Shown: positions 10,437-21,706 of the stretch, piece after piece
Numbering within the stretch: the first letter of the stretch is position 1
Layout of the letters: each line of letters starts with the position of its first letter
Assembly (NCBI GenBank): GCA_012718985.1
Contig: JAAYBG010000093.1
Coordinates: forward strand, 1-35,181
DNA length: 35,181 bases
Source of the DNA: Acholeplasmataceae bacterium
GTDB taxonomy: Bacteria; Bacillota_I; Bacilli_A; ML615J-28; CAG-698
Reading direction: 5' to 3'
Notes under the pieces: model-generated
What the model saw: the letters and a program-made list of their open reading frames with translations, nothing else
What the model was told of the DNA's origin: nothing
Database searches by the model: none
Made by a program: the position numbers and the translations under genes

Positions 10437-10460
10437 ACCCTGAAAATTCAGGGTTTTATT
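10435..10460. terminator. Bidirectional terminator between convergent rluD and rnhC
   Basis: AAACCCTGAA-aa-TTCAGGGTTT perfect arms (10435-10444 / 10447-10456), with T tracts on both strands. Confidence 0.85.
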
Positions 10461-11346
10461 TGTATTTATCTAGATTTTTAAAATTCGTCTTTGCAATAGT
10501 TTCAAAATATTTAAGATTTCTTGTTTTTAGAATCTTTTGAATTGCTAGATCAATTTTTGGTCCAGCTCCTTTAGGAAGTTCAAAACCAACTTCTTTGGAT
10601 AATTTATTGAAATGATCGAGGAAGAAGTAACGAGCGATAATACTAGCTACAGCTACACTTACATATTTACTTTCTGCTTTTTCTTCTAGTTTTACCTCCG
10701 TCACAATTTCTTTTTCATCGCTTAGATAATTAAAGTATTTCTCTTTTGTAGTGAAAGCATCGATTACGATTCCATCATAATTTTTTACTTTAGTGCGAAG
10801 ATGACGGATAGCGCTATTATGAAGAAGAGCTTTTATTTTATTCATATTATAGTTTTGGATTCTATTAATATAATTATATTTCAAATTATCCAACACATGA
10901 ACGCTAAAAACAATCTCTTTGATTAATACTTCGCCTAATTCTAAAATTTTACTATCATTTAATTGTTTTGAATCTTTTACTCCTAGTCGTTTTAAAATTT
11001 TAATTTGGTCCTTCCTTACATAAGCAGCAGCCACCACAATGCCCCCAAAGAAATCTCCTGTACCTACTTCATCCGTTCCTATTAAAGAAAGTTCAATCGA
11101 TAAAGATGAGTTTTTCGCTTCATCAATTACTGGAGTAATATTGATTAAAGAGCAAATTTCTTGATATAAATCATTGCTATTACTACCTTGAATAAGTAAG
11201 GTAAGAGTTTTAAAAATTGTTAAAGTTGATGTCTTGTTTTTTGCCCGAAAAAGTGTATAATTGTTAGTATGAGGAACAGAGAATTCACGATAACGTTCAA
11301 TGATTAAATGGGCTTGTTCACTTGTTAAATTGATGGATTTGCTCAT
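10456..11346 (-). CDS. rnhC: Ribonuclease HIII
   Basis: GTDEVGTGDFFGGIVVAAAYV, GVKDSKQLND, AVASIIARYFFLDHFNKLSKEVGFELPKGAG; TBP-like N-terminal domain. RBS AAAGGTG. Confidence 0.93.
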   Translation of the reverse strand: MSKSINLTSEQAHLIIERYREFSVPHTNNYTLFRAKNKTSTLTIFKTLTLLIQGSNSNDLYQEICSLINITPVIDEAKNSSLSIELSLIGTDEVGTGDFFGGIVVAAAYVRKDQIKILKRLGVKDSKQLNDSKILELGEVLIKEIVFSVHVLDNLKYNYINRIQNYNMNKIKALLHNSAIRHLRTKVKNYDGIVIDAFTTKEKYFNYLSDEKEIVTEVKLEEKAESKYVSVAVASIIARYFFLDHFNKLSKEVGFELPKGAGPKIDLAIQKILKTRNLKYFETIAKTNFKNLDKYK

Positions 11347-11411
11347 GATTTCACCTTTGATATAAGTATATTATACCACAAAATTATTTTTTTAGAAAGA
11401 ATTTTATTGCC

Positions 11412-13769
11412 ATGAATAAATATCATTTAACATTAGAATTAAATAAAATTATAGACTTGATTAAAGAAGAAGTGATTCTCGATATCAACAAAGTGGAGTT
11501 GGATAACATCATTCTCATGAATGATCTCGATGAAATTCGCTATGCACTTGAAGAAACCGATGAAGCAACTCGGTTAATCTTACGATCTCAGCGCTTTCCG
11601 CTTTATTTTAATAGTCCAATTGATTATTATTTAAGTAAAATTCATAAATCTGGAATTCTTACCCTTGAAGAATTGTGTGAAATCGGTAAATTTCTCGATA
11701 CCATTAAAAACATCGAACTTTATATTCATAATTTAGATAATGCGGAAATAGCTTGTCCTTATTTTAAACAAAATACAACAGAATTGTTTTATCCTAAAGA
11801 ATTGAATTTACGGATTAAAGCTATTATCACCCCTTATGGTGAAATAAAAGATGATGCCAGTGCTAATCTAAAAGATATCCGTCGTCATATTAAAGAAACA
11901 GAAAAAAATATACAAGCAAAATTACAAGAAATTATTTCCAAAAACAGCAGTAAACTTTCTCAATCAATTGTTTCTATTCGTAATGATCGTTATGTAATTC
12001 CTGTAAAAAATGATTTTAAGAATACAATTAAAGGAATTATCCACGATCAATCGTCTTCAGGCGAAACAGTTTACATCGAACCGCAAATTATTTGTACCTT
12101 AAACAATCATTTAAACCAATTATTTGAAGAGGAAAAACAAGAAATACATCGTATTTTAAAAGAAGTGAGTGGTCAAATTGATGGTTTTTATCCATCCTTA
12201 GTCGTTAATTACCAAATAATAAAACATTTAGACTTGGTTTTTAGTAAAGCTTGTTATGCTATTCGTATCAATGCTAGTAAACCACAGATCAATAATCAAG
12301 GATATTTAGATTTAATCAATTGTTATCATCCACTGTTAAAAGTTGATCATGTTGTTAAAAATAATGTTAATATCGGTAAAAATCACCAAGGGATTATCAT
12401 TACTGGACCTAATACTGGTGGTAAAACAGTATTATTAAAAACCATTGGTTTGTTATCATTAATGGTAAAAGCGGGGATACTCGTTCCTTGTGATGAAGCT
12501 AGTAATATCATGATATTTGATAATGTTTATGCTGATATTGGAGATGAACAAAGCATTGACCAAAATCTTTCCACGTTTTCTTCTCATCTAAAAAATGTGA
12601 TTAACATCATTAATCAAGTAACACAAAATTCCTTAGTATTACTCGATGAATTAGGCTCAGGAACTGACCCTGCTGAAGGTTCCTCTCTGGCAATCGCAAT
12701 TATCGATTATTTGATTACTAAAAAATGCTTAATTATTGCCACTTCCCATTATTCAGAATTAAAAATTCATGCATATAATTCACAAAATATCATCAACGCT
12801 AGTGTTGAATTCAATGTTGAGACATTACGTCCTACTTATAAATTATTGATTGGAGTTCCCGGCCAAAGCAATGCTTTAAAAATTTCACAAATTCTCGGTT
12901 TAAACCAAGAAATTATTCAACAAGCAGAAAACTATGTTTATAAAAATACCGATAAAAATAATGTCGTATTGGAAAAACTAATTCAACAATCTCATGAACT
13001 CGATCGAAAATTAAAAATCATCGATGAAAAAAATAATTCTTTGGCGACTAAACTAAAAGATGCAGACCGTTTAATTGAAGAAACTTATCTTGAAAAAAAC
13101 AAGATTCTCTTACAAGCAGAAGCAGAAGCTAAAAAAATGATTGCCAAATCATCACAGAAAATAGAAGAAATTCTCAAAGAATTAGAAAGTATGAAACTGC
13201 GAGAAGTGAAGCTTCATGAAATATCTGAGGTAAAGCATGAAATCAAAGAATTAAAAAGCAGCATGCAAGTAGAAGAAGAATATCGGGAAACGAATGAAGA
13301 AATAACGGTCGGATCTCAGGTTTATATAGAAAGTTATCGTTGTTATGGAACAATCTTAAAAGTGTATAAAAATGATAAATACGATGTGCAAATAGGAAAT
13401 GCGACTGTTATCGTTGATAAAAAAGGATTAAAAATACCAAAGACTACACCACCACCAATTATTGCCTCAAGACCAAGACAAATATTATCTAGCACTAGTG
13501 GAATTAAAAAAACAGTGAAATCAAGTCTAGATTTACGAGGTGAACGATATGAAGATGCTTATAGTAAATTAGAAAAATACATTGATGATGCTATTTATTC
13601 TAATCTAAACCAAGTAAGCATTATCCATGGATTCGGAACTGGAGTTCTTCGGGAAATGGTGCAAAATTATTTGAAAACAAGTCAATTTGTTGAGAGCTTT
13701 CGCTATGGTGGAAACAATGAAGGTGGTCAAGGAGCTACTATCGTAACATTAAAAAATAAAGGAGAATAA
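11412..13769 (+). CDS. mutS2: MutS2 with C-terminal Smr endonuclease domain
   Basis: Walker A GPNTGGKTVLLKT, LVLLDELGSGTDPAEGSSLA; Smr DLRGERYEDA...IIHGFGTGVLR. Confidence 0.96.
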   Translation: MNKYHLTLELNKIIDLIKEEVILDINKVELDNIILMNDLDEIRYALEETDEATRLILRSQRFPLYFNSPIDYYLSKIHKSGILTLEELCEIGKFLDTIKNIELYIHNLDNAEIACPYFKQNTTELFYPKELNLRIKAIITPYGEIKDDASANLKDIRRHIKETEKNIQAKLQEIISKNSSKLSQSIVSIRNDRYVIPVKNDFKNTIKGIIHDQSSSGETVYIEPQIICTLNNHLNQLFEEEKQEIHRILKEVSGQIDGFYPSLVVNYQIIKHLDLVFSKACYAIRINASKPQINNQGYLDLINCYHPLLKVDHVVKNNVNIGKNHQGIIITGPNTGGKTVLLKTIGLLSLMVKAGILVPCDEASNIMIFDNVYADIGDEQSIDQNLSTFSSHLKNVINIINQVTQNSLVLLDELGSGTDPAEGSSLAIAIIDYLITKKCLIIATSHYSELKIHAYNSQNIINASVEFNVETLRPTYKLLIGVPGQSNALKISQILGLNQEIIQQAENYVYKNTDKNNVVLEKLIQQSHELDRKLKIIDEKNNSLATKLKDADRLIEETYLEKNKILLQAEAEAKKMIAKSSQKIEEILKELESMKLREVKLHEISEVKHEIKELKSSMQVEEEYRETNEEITVGSQVYIESYRCYGTILKVYKNDKYDVQIGNATVIVDKKGLKIPKTTPPPIIASRPRQILSSTSGIKKTVKSSLDLRGERYEDAYSKLEKYIDDAIYSNLNQVSIIHGFGTGVLREMVQNYLKTSQFVESFRYGGNNEGGQGATIVTLKNKGE

Positions 13770-13772
13770 CAC

Positions 13773-14081
13773 ATGGTAGAGAAAATTACTGAAAAACAAT
13801 TGAAAGAATTAAAAAAAGAATTTGTTGTTGCTGATTTTTATGCTGATTGGTGCGGTCCCTGTAAAATGATTGCCCCTTTCTTCAATGAAATATCGGAAGA
13901 AATTCCTGATATCGCTTTTGTGAAAATAAATGTTGATGATAATGAGAATTTGTCAAGAAAACTAAATGTTAAGAGTATCCCAACGATTATCATCTTTAAA
14001 AACGGAGAAGAAGTAGATCGAAAAATTGGATTTACAACCAAACCTGTATTAAAAACTTGGATATTAGAAAAGACAAAATAA
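13773..14081 (+). CDS. trxA: Thioredoxin
   Basis: ADFYADWCGPCKMIAPFF active site and KSIPTIIIFKNGE cis-Pro loop. Confidence 0.95.
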   Translation: MVEKITEKQLKELKKEFVVADFYADWCGPCKMIAPFFNEISEEIPDIAFVKINVDDNENLSRKLNVKSIPTIIIFKNGEEVDRKIGFTTKPVLKTWILEKTK

Positions 14082-14098
14082 AAAAACAATATTAAAAG

Positions 14099-14127
14099 TT
14101 TACAAAAAAAATTTTATTTGCTATACT
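14099..14127 (+). promoter_or_regulatory. Sigma-A-type promoter for the DUF402/NtdP-like gene
   Basis: TTTACA (14099-14104), 17-nt spacer, TATACT (14122-14127). Confidence 0.75.
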
Positions 14128-14151
14128 ATTATTAGGAAAGAAGTGCTAGCA

Positions 14152-14667
14152 ATGAAAATTTTAGATATCATTAGTTTTAAACACGATGGAGAATTACATC
14201 GGGTTTGGAAGAACGTCGCTATGATTCATGAAGATGATGAAATAACAGTAATCGTCAATAATAAAGTCGATGTTATCGATGGCGATGGTCGAAAATGGAA
14301 AACGAGAGAACCAGCTATTTGTTATTTTTTCAAAAAATACTGGTTTAATGTGATTTGTATGATTCGCGGAACAGAAATTTACTACTATTGTAATTTAAGT
14401 TCACCCTTTATTATTGATTTAGAGGGATTGAAATATATTGATTATGATTTAGATGTAAAAGTGTTTCCCGATGGTGAAATTTTAGTACTAGATAAAGATG
14501 AATATGATTTCAATATCAAAGACTTACACTATTCAAAAGAAATTATTGAAATCATTAAAAACAATACAAACATTCTCATCAACATGATAAAAAATAAAGA
14601 AAATCCTTTTAACACATCATGTGTGATAGATTGGTATCAAAAATTTATAACGAACTCTTGCAAATGA
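14152..14667 (+). CDS. DUF402 / NtdP-like nucleoside tri-diphosphatase family protein
   Basis: YYYCNLSSPFIIDLEGLKYIDYDLDVKVFPDGEILVLDKDEYDF matches the DUF402 core. ATG at 14152 preferred over the track GTG at 14143, which abuts the purine-rich RBS. Confidence 0.85.
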   Translation: MKILDIISFKHDGELHRVWKNVAMIHEDDEITVIVNNKVDVIDGDGRKWKTREPAICYFFKKYWFNVICMIRGTEIYYYCNLSSPFIIDLEGLKYIDYDLDVKVFPDGEILVLDKDEYDFNIKDLHYSKEIIEIIKNNTNILINMIKNKENPFNTSCVIDWYQKFITNSCK

Positions 14668-14672
14668 AAAAT

Positions 14673-14700
14673 AACCTATCGGATTGATAGGTTGTTTTAG
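14673..14700 (+). terminator. Rho-independent terminator of the NtdP-like gene
   Basis: AACCTATC-ggatt-GATAGGTT followed by GTTTT. Confidence 0.75.
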
Positions 14701-14705
14701 CTTTA

Positions 14706-14727
14706 TAGGAGAAGATTATCTTTTTTT
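14706..14727 (-). repeat. Dispersed intergenic motif, copy A
   Basis: On the minus strand AAAAAAAGATAATCTTCTCCTA; identical over 22 nt to copy C and 19 nt to copy B. Confidence 0.75.
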
Positions 14728-14738
14728 AACTGGGTAAT

Positions 14739-15296
14739 TTAAAAAAACATTTCGTCAACTGCTTTTAAATAATCGAGTAATGGAGCGTACCCTTGTTTCA
14801 CAGATTTGCCAATTTCCTTCGCTTTTTCTATTGTAATACTTTTTAAACCTTGCTTTATTAAATCAAGAAAATCTACGATATTAATAATATAAATCTCATT
14901 GACTTTCTTAAAATAAATAATAACAAAGGCAATTCCCCCACATTCACTCACTTTTTTTAGATGAATTAATTGATGTTCAAAAATATGTTTGAAACTAAAT
15001 GAGAGATTAACTGTTTCTTTTGCCTCATAATCAATGTATTTGCCACGATATATCCCATTGTAGTCAGTAGTAGAGGGTTGTTTATAATAAGCCTCAATAA
15101 TTCTAGCACGAGTTCTACATGGATAGTCTACCCTAACGACTTGAACTGGGGTCGGTTTTTTATGAATAACAGCAATATTATGAGTTAAATAGTATTCATT
15201 GCTCAGATTTAGACTGTTTTCAAATAACATTCCCCTAGTAAGAAGATTACTTTTTTTGTTTACTTGCATATCAGGAATGGGATATTTAATAGCCAT
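14739..15296 (-). CDS. recU: Holliday junction resolvase RecU
   Basis: NRG-like NLLTRGMLFENSLN, TDYNGIYRGKYIDYEAKETVNLSFSFKHIFEHQLIHL. Start M at 15296 with RBS GAGGTGG. Confidence 0.93.
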   Translation of the reverse strand: MAIKYPIPDMQVNKKSNLLTRGMLFENSLNLSNEYYLTHNIAVIHKKPTPVQVVRVDYPCRTRARIIEAYYKQPSTTDYNGIYRGKYIDYEAKETVNLSFSFKHIFEHQLIHLKKVSECGGIAFVIIYFKKVNEIYIINIVDFLDLIKQGLKSITIEKAKEIGKSVKQGYAPLLDYLKAVDEMFF

Positions 15297-15591
15297 AATC
15301 CACCTCATCTGTAGTCAATTATAACACAAATATCTCTTTTTATCTATAGTTTTTATTGGAAAGAAGAATAGCTTTTATTGATAAAAAATCAATCAATTAT
15401 CCGCTTTTTTTTACAAAAACAAAATTTAGCTTAAATTATGATGAGTATTTATTTTATCATTTATTTTTTAAAACTCTTTTTAGAAGAGAGGTTATTCATG
15501 CTCATTTATTTTGGTTGAGTATATTTATATTTGTTTTTTAAAAATTCATTTTTATTTTATTTCACCTTGTTTTTCATCTTTTTCATAACAC

Positions 15592-15620
15592 TTGCATTTT
15601 ATTAAGATATAAGATAAAAT
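15592..15620 (+). promoter_or_regulatory. Probable lepA promoter
   Basis: TTGCAT, 17-nt spacer, TAAAAT, about 25 nt upstream of lepA. Confidence 0.5.
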
Positions 15621-15644
15621 ATTATGTAAAGTAAGGTATTAATT

Positions 15645-17471
15645 ATGACTATAGAAAAAAATAAAATGGAAGAAAGACAAAAATTGATTCGTAATTTTTC
15701 AATTATTGCCCATATTGATCATGGAAAATCTACTTTAGCTGACCGAATCTTGGAATTAACCAATACTATTGACCTTCGAGAAATGAAAGCACAAGTTTTA
15801 GATTCTATGGATATCGAACGTGAACGTGGGATTACGATAAAATTAAATGCAGTAGAACTAACTTATCGTGCCGATGATGGAAAAGACTACATTCTACATT
15901 TAATCGATACCCCTGGACATGTAGATTTCACTTATGAAGTTTCTCGTTCTCTTGCCGCCTGTGAAGGAGCAATCTTAGTGATCGATGCCGCCCAAGGAAT
16001 TGAGGCCCAAACAATTGCTAACCTATACTTAGCATTGGATAATAATCTTGAGATACTCCCCTTAATTAATAAAATCGACTTGCCCAATGCAAATATAGAT
16101 TTAGTAAAAGAAGAAATCAAAAATGTAATGGGAATTGACCCTAATGATGTTGTTTTAGCTAGTGCGAAAACAGGTATTGGTGTTAAAGAAATCCTAGAAC
16201 AGGTTGTGAAAAAAATTCCTGCTCCCTCTGGAGATCCACAAGCACCATTGCAAGCTTTAATCTTTGATTCTTACTATGATCAATATCGAGGAATTGTTCC
16301 TTCTGTCAGAATCGTAAATGGAAAGGTAAAAAAAGGCGATCAAATTTATATGATGTCAACAGATGCCTATTATGAAGTTGTTGAAGTAGGGGTATTCACA
16401 CCGAAAGAAACAAGAAGAGATTATCTAGTAGCAGGTGATGTTGGTTATATAACTGCCGCCATTAAAGATATCAAATTTGTTCATGTTGGCGATACGATTA
16501 CTCTAGCAAATAATAAGGCTAAAAAACCTCTTCCTGGATACAGAACATTACAGCCTATGGTATTCTGCGGTATGTTCCCTGTCGATAATTCTAATTATTT
16601 GGATTTAAAAGAAGCTTTAGAAAAATTGAAATTAAATGATGCCGCTTTGATATATGAACCAGAAAATTCACAAGCCTTGGGATTTGGTTTTAGAATTGGA
16701 TTTTTAGGCTTATTGCATATGGATATCATTCAAGAAAGAATCGAACGAGAATTCAATCTCGATTTAATAGCAACCGCCCCTAGCGTAAATTATCTTGTTC
16801 ACCTGGAAAATGGGTCTAGTGTTTATATCGATAACCCTTCCCGTATGCCCGATTCCAATTATATTAAATATATTGAAGAACCCTATGTAGAAGCGACGAT
16901 TATGACACCTAGCGAATATGTAGGACCGATTATGGAACTATGTCAGTACAAACGCGGTATCTTTAAAAATATGAGTTATATTGATGCTAAGAGAGTTACC
17001 ATTATTTATGAAATGCCACTTTCCGAAATTGTTTATGATTTTTTTGATAAATTAAAATCATCAACAAAAGGATATGCTTCCTTTGATTATCAATTATCGA
17101 AGTATATGACATCAAAACTTGTGAGAATGGATATTTTATTAAATGGAGAAAAAGTAGATGCTTTAAGTATCATTACTCATAAAGACAACACTTATAAACG
17201 AGGGAAAATTATTACCGACAAATTAAAAGAATTGATTCCTCGACAAATGTTCGATGTGCCTGTTCAAGCGGCAATTGGAGGGAAGATTATTGCTCGTTCA
17301 ACCATTAAAGCGATGCGGAAAAACGTCCTAGCAAAATGCTATGGTGGTGATGTTTCTAGAAAGAAGAAACTATTACAAAAACAAAAAGAAGGAAAAAAAC
17401 GAATGAAAGCTGTAGGCAGTGTGGAAATTCCGCAATCAGCCTTTCTTGCAGTCTTAAGTGTAGATGAATAA
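15645..17471 (+). CDS. lepA: Elongation factor 4 (LepA)
   Basis: [51 protein letters not shown]-terminal [22 protein letters not shown]. Confidence 0.97.
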   Translation: MTIEKNKMEERQKLIRNFSIIAHIDHGKSTLADRILELTNTIDLREMKAQVLDSMDIERERGITIKLNAVELTYRADDGKDYILHLIDTPGHVDFTYEVSRSLAACEGAILVIDAAQGIEAQTIANLYLALDNNLEILPLINKIDLPNANIDLVKEEIKNVMGIDPNDVVLASAKTGIGVKEILEQVVKKIPAPSGDPQAPLQALIFDSYYDQYRGIVPSVRIVNGKVKKGDQIYMMSTDAYYEVVEVGVFTPKETRRDYLVAGDVGYITAAIKDIKFVHVGDTITLANNKAKKPLPGYRTLQPMVFCGMFPVDNSNYLDLKEALEKLKLNDAALIYEPENSQALGFGFRIGFLGLLHMDIIQERIEREFNLDLIATAPSVNYLVHLENGSSVYIDNPSRMPDSNYIKYIEEPYVEATIMTPSEYVGPIMELCQYKRGIFKNMSYIDAKRVTIIYEMPLSEIVYDFFDKLKSSTKGYASFDYQLSKYMTSKLVRMDILLNGEKVDALSIITHKDNTYKRGKIITDKLKELIPRQMFDVPVQAAIGGKIIARSTIKAMRKNVLAKCYGGDVSRKKKLLQKQKEGKKRMKAVGSVEIPQSAFLAVLSVDE

Positions 17472-17491
17472 TCATATCGGGGGATGATAAC

Positions 17492-18610
17492 ATGAAAGCA
17501 ATTTACATTCACATTCCCTTTTGCAATCATATTTGTACCTATTGCGATTTCTACAAAATGGTAGCCAAAGAGGAACTCAAAAAAAAATATATTGATTACC
17601 TAATCAAGGAAATAGAAATGAAAAAGGAGTACCTTTCTGATATAGAGACCATTTATATCGGTGGAGGAACACCTAGCAGTTTATCACTGAATCTATTGGA
17701 ACAACTTTTTCAAACATTAGCAAAATATATTTCATTAGAAAACATTCAGGAATTTACTTTTGAAGCAAATCCAAATGATGTTACTATTGAACTAGCTAAC
17801 TTATTGAAAAAATATCAAGTTAACCGTATTTCTTTAGGAGTTCAGAGTTTGAATCGACGAATTTTAAAAATCCTCGGTAGAAAGCACAATAAAAAATCTG
17901 TTTATCAAGCGATACGAATATTAAAATCCGTTGAACTTACTAATATCAACGCCGATTTGATGTATGGTATTGGTAATGAACGTTTCAGGATAATTAAAAA
18001 AGATATTCGTAGATTAATTAACCAGAAAGTGACACATTTATCTGCTTATTCATTGATCATTGAAGAAAAAACAATCATCGGTCGTCAACTCGCTTTAGGA
18101 AAATTTAAACCTATGGATCCAGCAAAAGAAGCTAGAATTTATCGTAAAATATGTAGTTTTCTAACAAAAAACAATTTTATTCATTACGAAATCAGTAATT
18201 TTTGCCATTCTGGCTATCAATCAAAGCATAATCTCATTTATTGGAATAATTTAAATTACCTTGGAGTTGGTGCTGGTGCTAGTTTTTATATTGACAATAT
18301 TCGTTATACGAATATAATGAATTTGCAAGAATACTTCAATGGTATTGATAAACAAGAACTTAATTATCTTGAAACAACTAAATTGACAGATGAAGAACGA
18401 ATGTCGGAAGAAATGATTCTAGGTCTAAGAAAATTAGAAGGGGTGAAAAAAGAGTCGTTTCAAGCTAAATTTGGCATCGATATCTATCAAAAATACCCGT
18501 TTCTGAGCGATTTAATTTCTAAAAACTTGATTATTGATGATAATGTTTTCCTAAAAGTCCCTACAGACAAGCTTTATCTAATCAATGAAGTATTAGTAAA
18601 CTTTATCTAA
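17492..18610 (+). CDS. hemW: Radical SAM HemW-like protein
   Basis: YIHIPFCNHICTYCDF, IYIGGGTPSSL, RISLGVQSLNRRIL, HYEISNF. Confidence 0.92.
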   Translation: MKAIYIHIPFCNHICTYCDFYKMVAKEELKKKYIDYLIKEIEMKKEYLSDIETIYIGGGTPSSLSLNLLEQLFQTLAKYISLENIQEFTFEANPNDVTIELANLLKKYQVNRISLGVQSLNRRILKILGRKHNKKSVYQAIRILKSVELTNINADLMYGIGNERFRIIKKDIRRLINQKVTHLSAYSLIIEEKTIIGRQLALGKFKPMDPAKEARIYRKICSFLTKNNFIHYEISNFCHSGYQSKHNLIYWNNLNYLGVGAGASFYIDNIRYTNIMNLQEYFNGIDKQELNYLETTKLTDEERMSEEMILGLRKLEGVKKESFQAKFGIDIYQKYPFLSDLISKNLIIDDNVFLKVPTDKLYLINEVLVNFI

Positions 18611-18658
18611 TCCTTTTAAGCAAGTTTTATGAAATAGAAGAGAAAATTAGGAAATAAA

Positions 18659-19582
18659 ATGGAAAAATACAAAAACGAATATCTATTATATATTAGTAGC
18701 GAATTGGCTTTGAGTAAAAATACTCAATATAATTATAAAAATGACATTGAAAAATATTGCGATTTCATTGTCAATGTTCGGAAAAAAACAGATCCCATGG
18801 ATATTGAAATAGAGGACGTTCGTGCCTTTATTGGTAGTTTAAGGCGAAGACATATTGCCCCTTCAACACAATCGCGTAATTTATCAGCTTTAAAGTCCTT
18901 TCACAAATTTCTTTTATTGGAGAAATACGTGAAGGTAAATGTGGCCAAGATGATTACCAATCCAAAACAAGAAAAGAAGTTGCCTGTCACTTTATCTATC
19001 GATGAAATTGATCAATTGTTGAAGTCGCTTAAAACCGACTCACCCATTGCCATGCGCGATAAAGCGATGATTGAATTAGCTTACTCTTCAGGATTACGAG
19101 TAAGCGAGTTAGTCAATCTTAAAATTTCTGATTATCATCCTACTATGGGATTTGTTGATATAATGGGAAAAGGAAATAAAGAAAGAATTGTGCCGGTTGG
19201 AGAAGAGGCCATTCAATATTTGAATTTATATTTAAAAGAAGGCAGACCTAAACTAGCCAAAGCTGGAAATAATAACTATATGTTTATTAATAAAAAAAAT
19301 GGTAATTGCCTCTCACGACAGTCATTCTTTGAAATTATCCGTAAAAAATCATTGTTGGCCGGGATTAATAAACCAATCTCCCCTCACAAGATTCGCCATT
19401 CTTTTGCTTCACACTTATTAGAGCGAGGATTAGATTTACGTTTAATTCAAGAATTATTAGGTCATGAAGATATTTCAACAACCGAAATCTACACCCATAT
19501 TAACAATGCACGGTTGAAACAAGTTTATTTATCGGCACACCCACGCGCAAGAAAGGAAGCTAAAAACGATGAATCGATTTAA
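18659..19582 (+). CDS. xerD: Tyrosine recombinase XerD/XerC type
   Basis: SAM-like N-terminus; R in AYSSGLRVSELVNL, HKIRHSFASHLLERGLDLRLIQELLGHEDISTTEIYTHI. Confidence 0.92.
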   Translation: MEKYKNEYLLYISSELALSKNTQYNYKNDIEKYCDFIVNVRKKTDPMDIEIEDVRAFIGSLRRRHIAPSTQSRNLSALKSFHKFLLLEKYVKVNVAKMITNPKQEKKLPVTLSIDEIDQLLKSLKTDSPIAMRDKAMIELAYSSGLRVSELVNLKISDYHPTMGFVDIMGKGNKERIVPVGEEAIQYLNLYLKEGRPKLAKAGNNNYMFINKKNGNCLSRQSFFEIIRKKSLLAGINKPISPHKIRHSFASHLLERGLDLRLIQELLGHEDISTTEIYTHINNARLKQVYLSAHPRARKEAKNDESI

Positions 19583-20771
19583 ACGAATTTTTGTGATTGT
19601 AATTGATTCTTTGGGAGTTGGTGAAATGCCTGATAGCCATTTATACGGTGATCAAGGCACAAACACCTTACAACACTTAAGTTTTAGTAAACCCGACTTT
19701 TCAATTCCTACTCTTGCAAAACTAGGAATTGGAAATATTACCAAAGTAAATAATACCCCTGTTAATCCATTACCACTAGCTTCTTATGGGAAAATGAAAG
19801 AAATCAGTGTTGGTAAGGATACACTAACCGGTCACTGGGAAATCATGGGACTTGAGGTAAAGCAAAGTTTTCCAACCTTTACTAATCAAGGTTTTCCTAG
19901 CGCATTAATTGAAAAACTAGAAGTAGAAACTGGTCATAAATTTATTGGAAATTATGCAGCCAGTGGTACTGAAATTATTAAAACATTAGGAGAAGAACAT
20001 CTAAAAACAAAAGCATTAATTCTTTATACCTCAGCAGACTCTGTTTTGCAAATTGCAGCTCATGAAGAGATTATTCCCTTACAAGAACTATATCGAGTTT
20101 GCGAAGTTGCCCGTAAAATAACATTGGAAAATCCTGAATGGATGGTAGGAAGAATTATCGCTCGTCCATTCATTGGTCAAGATAGTTCAACATTTAAACG
20201 AACAGCAAATCGCCATGATTATGCAGTCAAACCATTTGATAAAACAGTACTTGATCATTTAAAAAATCATAATTTTGATGTAATCGCCATTGGAAAAATA
20301 AACGATATCTTTGATGGCGAAGGAATTACTAAAGCAATCAAGACCAAAAACAATCATCAAGGAATGGAAGAAACGATTGCTATTGCTGAAACTCATGATT
20401 TTCATGGATTGTGTTTTGTAAATTTAGTCGATTTTGATGCCCTTTATGGTCATCGTCGTGATGCAGTTGGTTACGCCACTTGTTTGGAAGAATTTGATCA
20501 ACAATTAGACACACTTATTCATTTTATAAACGAAGATGATTTATTAATCATTTGTGCAGACCATGGTAATGATCCGCTTCATACTGGAACCGATCACACC
20601 AGAGAATATGTTTTACTATTAGCGTATTCTTTAAATCTAAAAGCTCAAAACTTAGGTATTAGAGAAACCTTTAGTGATATTGGCGCAACGATTCTTGATA
20701 ATTTTAATTTACCACCAATGAAAAATGGAACAAGTTTTCTAAAAAAGATAACAAAAGGAGAAATAAAATGA
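19569..20771 (+). CDS. deoB: Phosphopentomutase
   Basis: IVIDSLGVGEMPDS, GKDTLTGHWEIMGL, CADHGNDPLHTGTDHTREYVLLL. Confidence 0.96.
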   Translation: MNRFKRIFVIVIDSLGVGEMPDSHLYGDQGTNTLQHLSFSKPDFSIPTLAKLGIGNITKVNNTPVNPLPLASYGKMKEISVGKDTLTGHWEIMGLEVKQSFPTFTNQGFPSALIEKLEVETGHKFIGNYAASGTEIIKTLGEEHLKTKALILYTSADSVLQIAAHEEIIPLQELYRVCEVARKITLENPEWMVGRIIARPFIGQDSSTFKRTANRHDYAVKPFDKTVLDHLKNHNFDVIAIGKINDIFDGEGITKAIKTKNNHQGMEETIAIAETHDFHGLCFVNLVDFDALYGHRRDAVGYATCLEEFDQQLDTLIHFINEDDLLIICADHGNDPLHTGTDHTREYVLLLAYSLNLKAQNLGIRETFSDIGATILDNFNLPPMKNGTSFLKKITKGEIK

Positions 20772-21697
20772 ATGAATCAGTAAAACAAGTTGCCGTTAGT
20801 TATAATTTAAGTAATGATGGTAATATCAAAGGTTACAAATGGTTTAAAGAAGGTCAACCATTTAAAGGGGCTTTCTTAATCTCTCATGGAATGGCAGAAC
20901 ATATCGAAAGATATGATGAATTTGCTCGGGAATTGGCAGAACATAACTACATTGTTTATGGTCACAATCAACGAGGTCACAAAGATACTATTTTATCAAA
21001 ACAAGATTATGGTTATATGGGCGAAAACAATAATTTTGAAATCATGGTTACTGATTTATCTGAAATTTGTGATGTCATCAAAGAAGAACATCCTGAACTA
21101 CCAATTATATTATTTGGTCATAGTATGGGTTCCTTCGTGAGTCAACGCTTTGCTCAATTGTATGGTAATAAAATAAATGGTTTAATCATTACAGGTTCTT
21201 CACAAAATTCAAATTTGCTACTAAGTGTCGGATTACTTATAGCTCGCATCATTTGCAAATTAAAAGGTCGCCGATATCGTAGTAATTTACTCAATGATTT
21301 ATCTTTTAAATCTTTCAACAAAGTATTCAAACCTAATCGAACAGAATTCGATTGGTTAAATCGCGATGAAAAAGAAGTAGATAAATATGTGGCAGATCCT
21401 TATTGTGGGGGAATCTTTTCTGCTGCCTACTTCAAAGATTTCTTTAAAGCCTTAAAAGATATTAATGCAAACTTCGAATTGGTTCGAAAAGACCTGCCAT
21501 TACTGATCTTAAGTGGCGGTAATGACCCTGTTGGTGGCTGCGGGAAAGGCGTCACTAAACTTTATCAAACCTACGTAAAGAAACAAATGTCTGACTTGAC
21601 ATTTAAATTATATGATCAGGCTCGCCATGAAATTTTATTAGAACTGTGTAAAGAAGAAGTAAAACAAGATATTTTCAATTGGTTAGCAAATCATTAA
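20768..21697 (+). CDS. Alpha/beta hydrolase (serine aminopeptidase S33 / monoacylglycerol lipase-like)
   Basis: LISHGMAEHIERYDEFARELAEHNYIVYGHNQRGHKDT, nucleophile GHSMGS, LSGGNDPVGG, ARHEILLE. Confidence 0.9.
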   Translation: MNESVKQVAVSYNLSNDGNIKGYKWFKEGQPFKGAFLISHGMAEHIERYDEFARELAEHNYIVYGHNQRGHKDTILSKQDYGYMGENNNFEIMVTDLSEICDVIKEEHPELPIILFGHSMGSFVSQRFAQLYGNKINGLIITGSSQNSNLLLSVGLLIARIICKLKGRRYRSNLLNDLSFKSFNKVFKPNRTEFDWLNRDEKEVDKYVADPYCGGIFSAAYFKDFFKALKDINANFELVRKDLPLLILSGGNDPVGGCGKGVTKLYQTYVKKQMSDLTFKLYDQARHEILLELCKEEVKQDIFNWLANH

Positions 21698-21706
21698 AAA
21701 AAACAA

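Noticed and set aside
15356-15541. 61-aa plus-strand ORF between recU and lepA
   Set aside because: Starts at TTG, low-complexity Phe/Tyr/Leu-rich product, no family match; looks like chance opening in AT-rich spacer.
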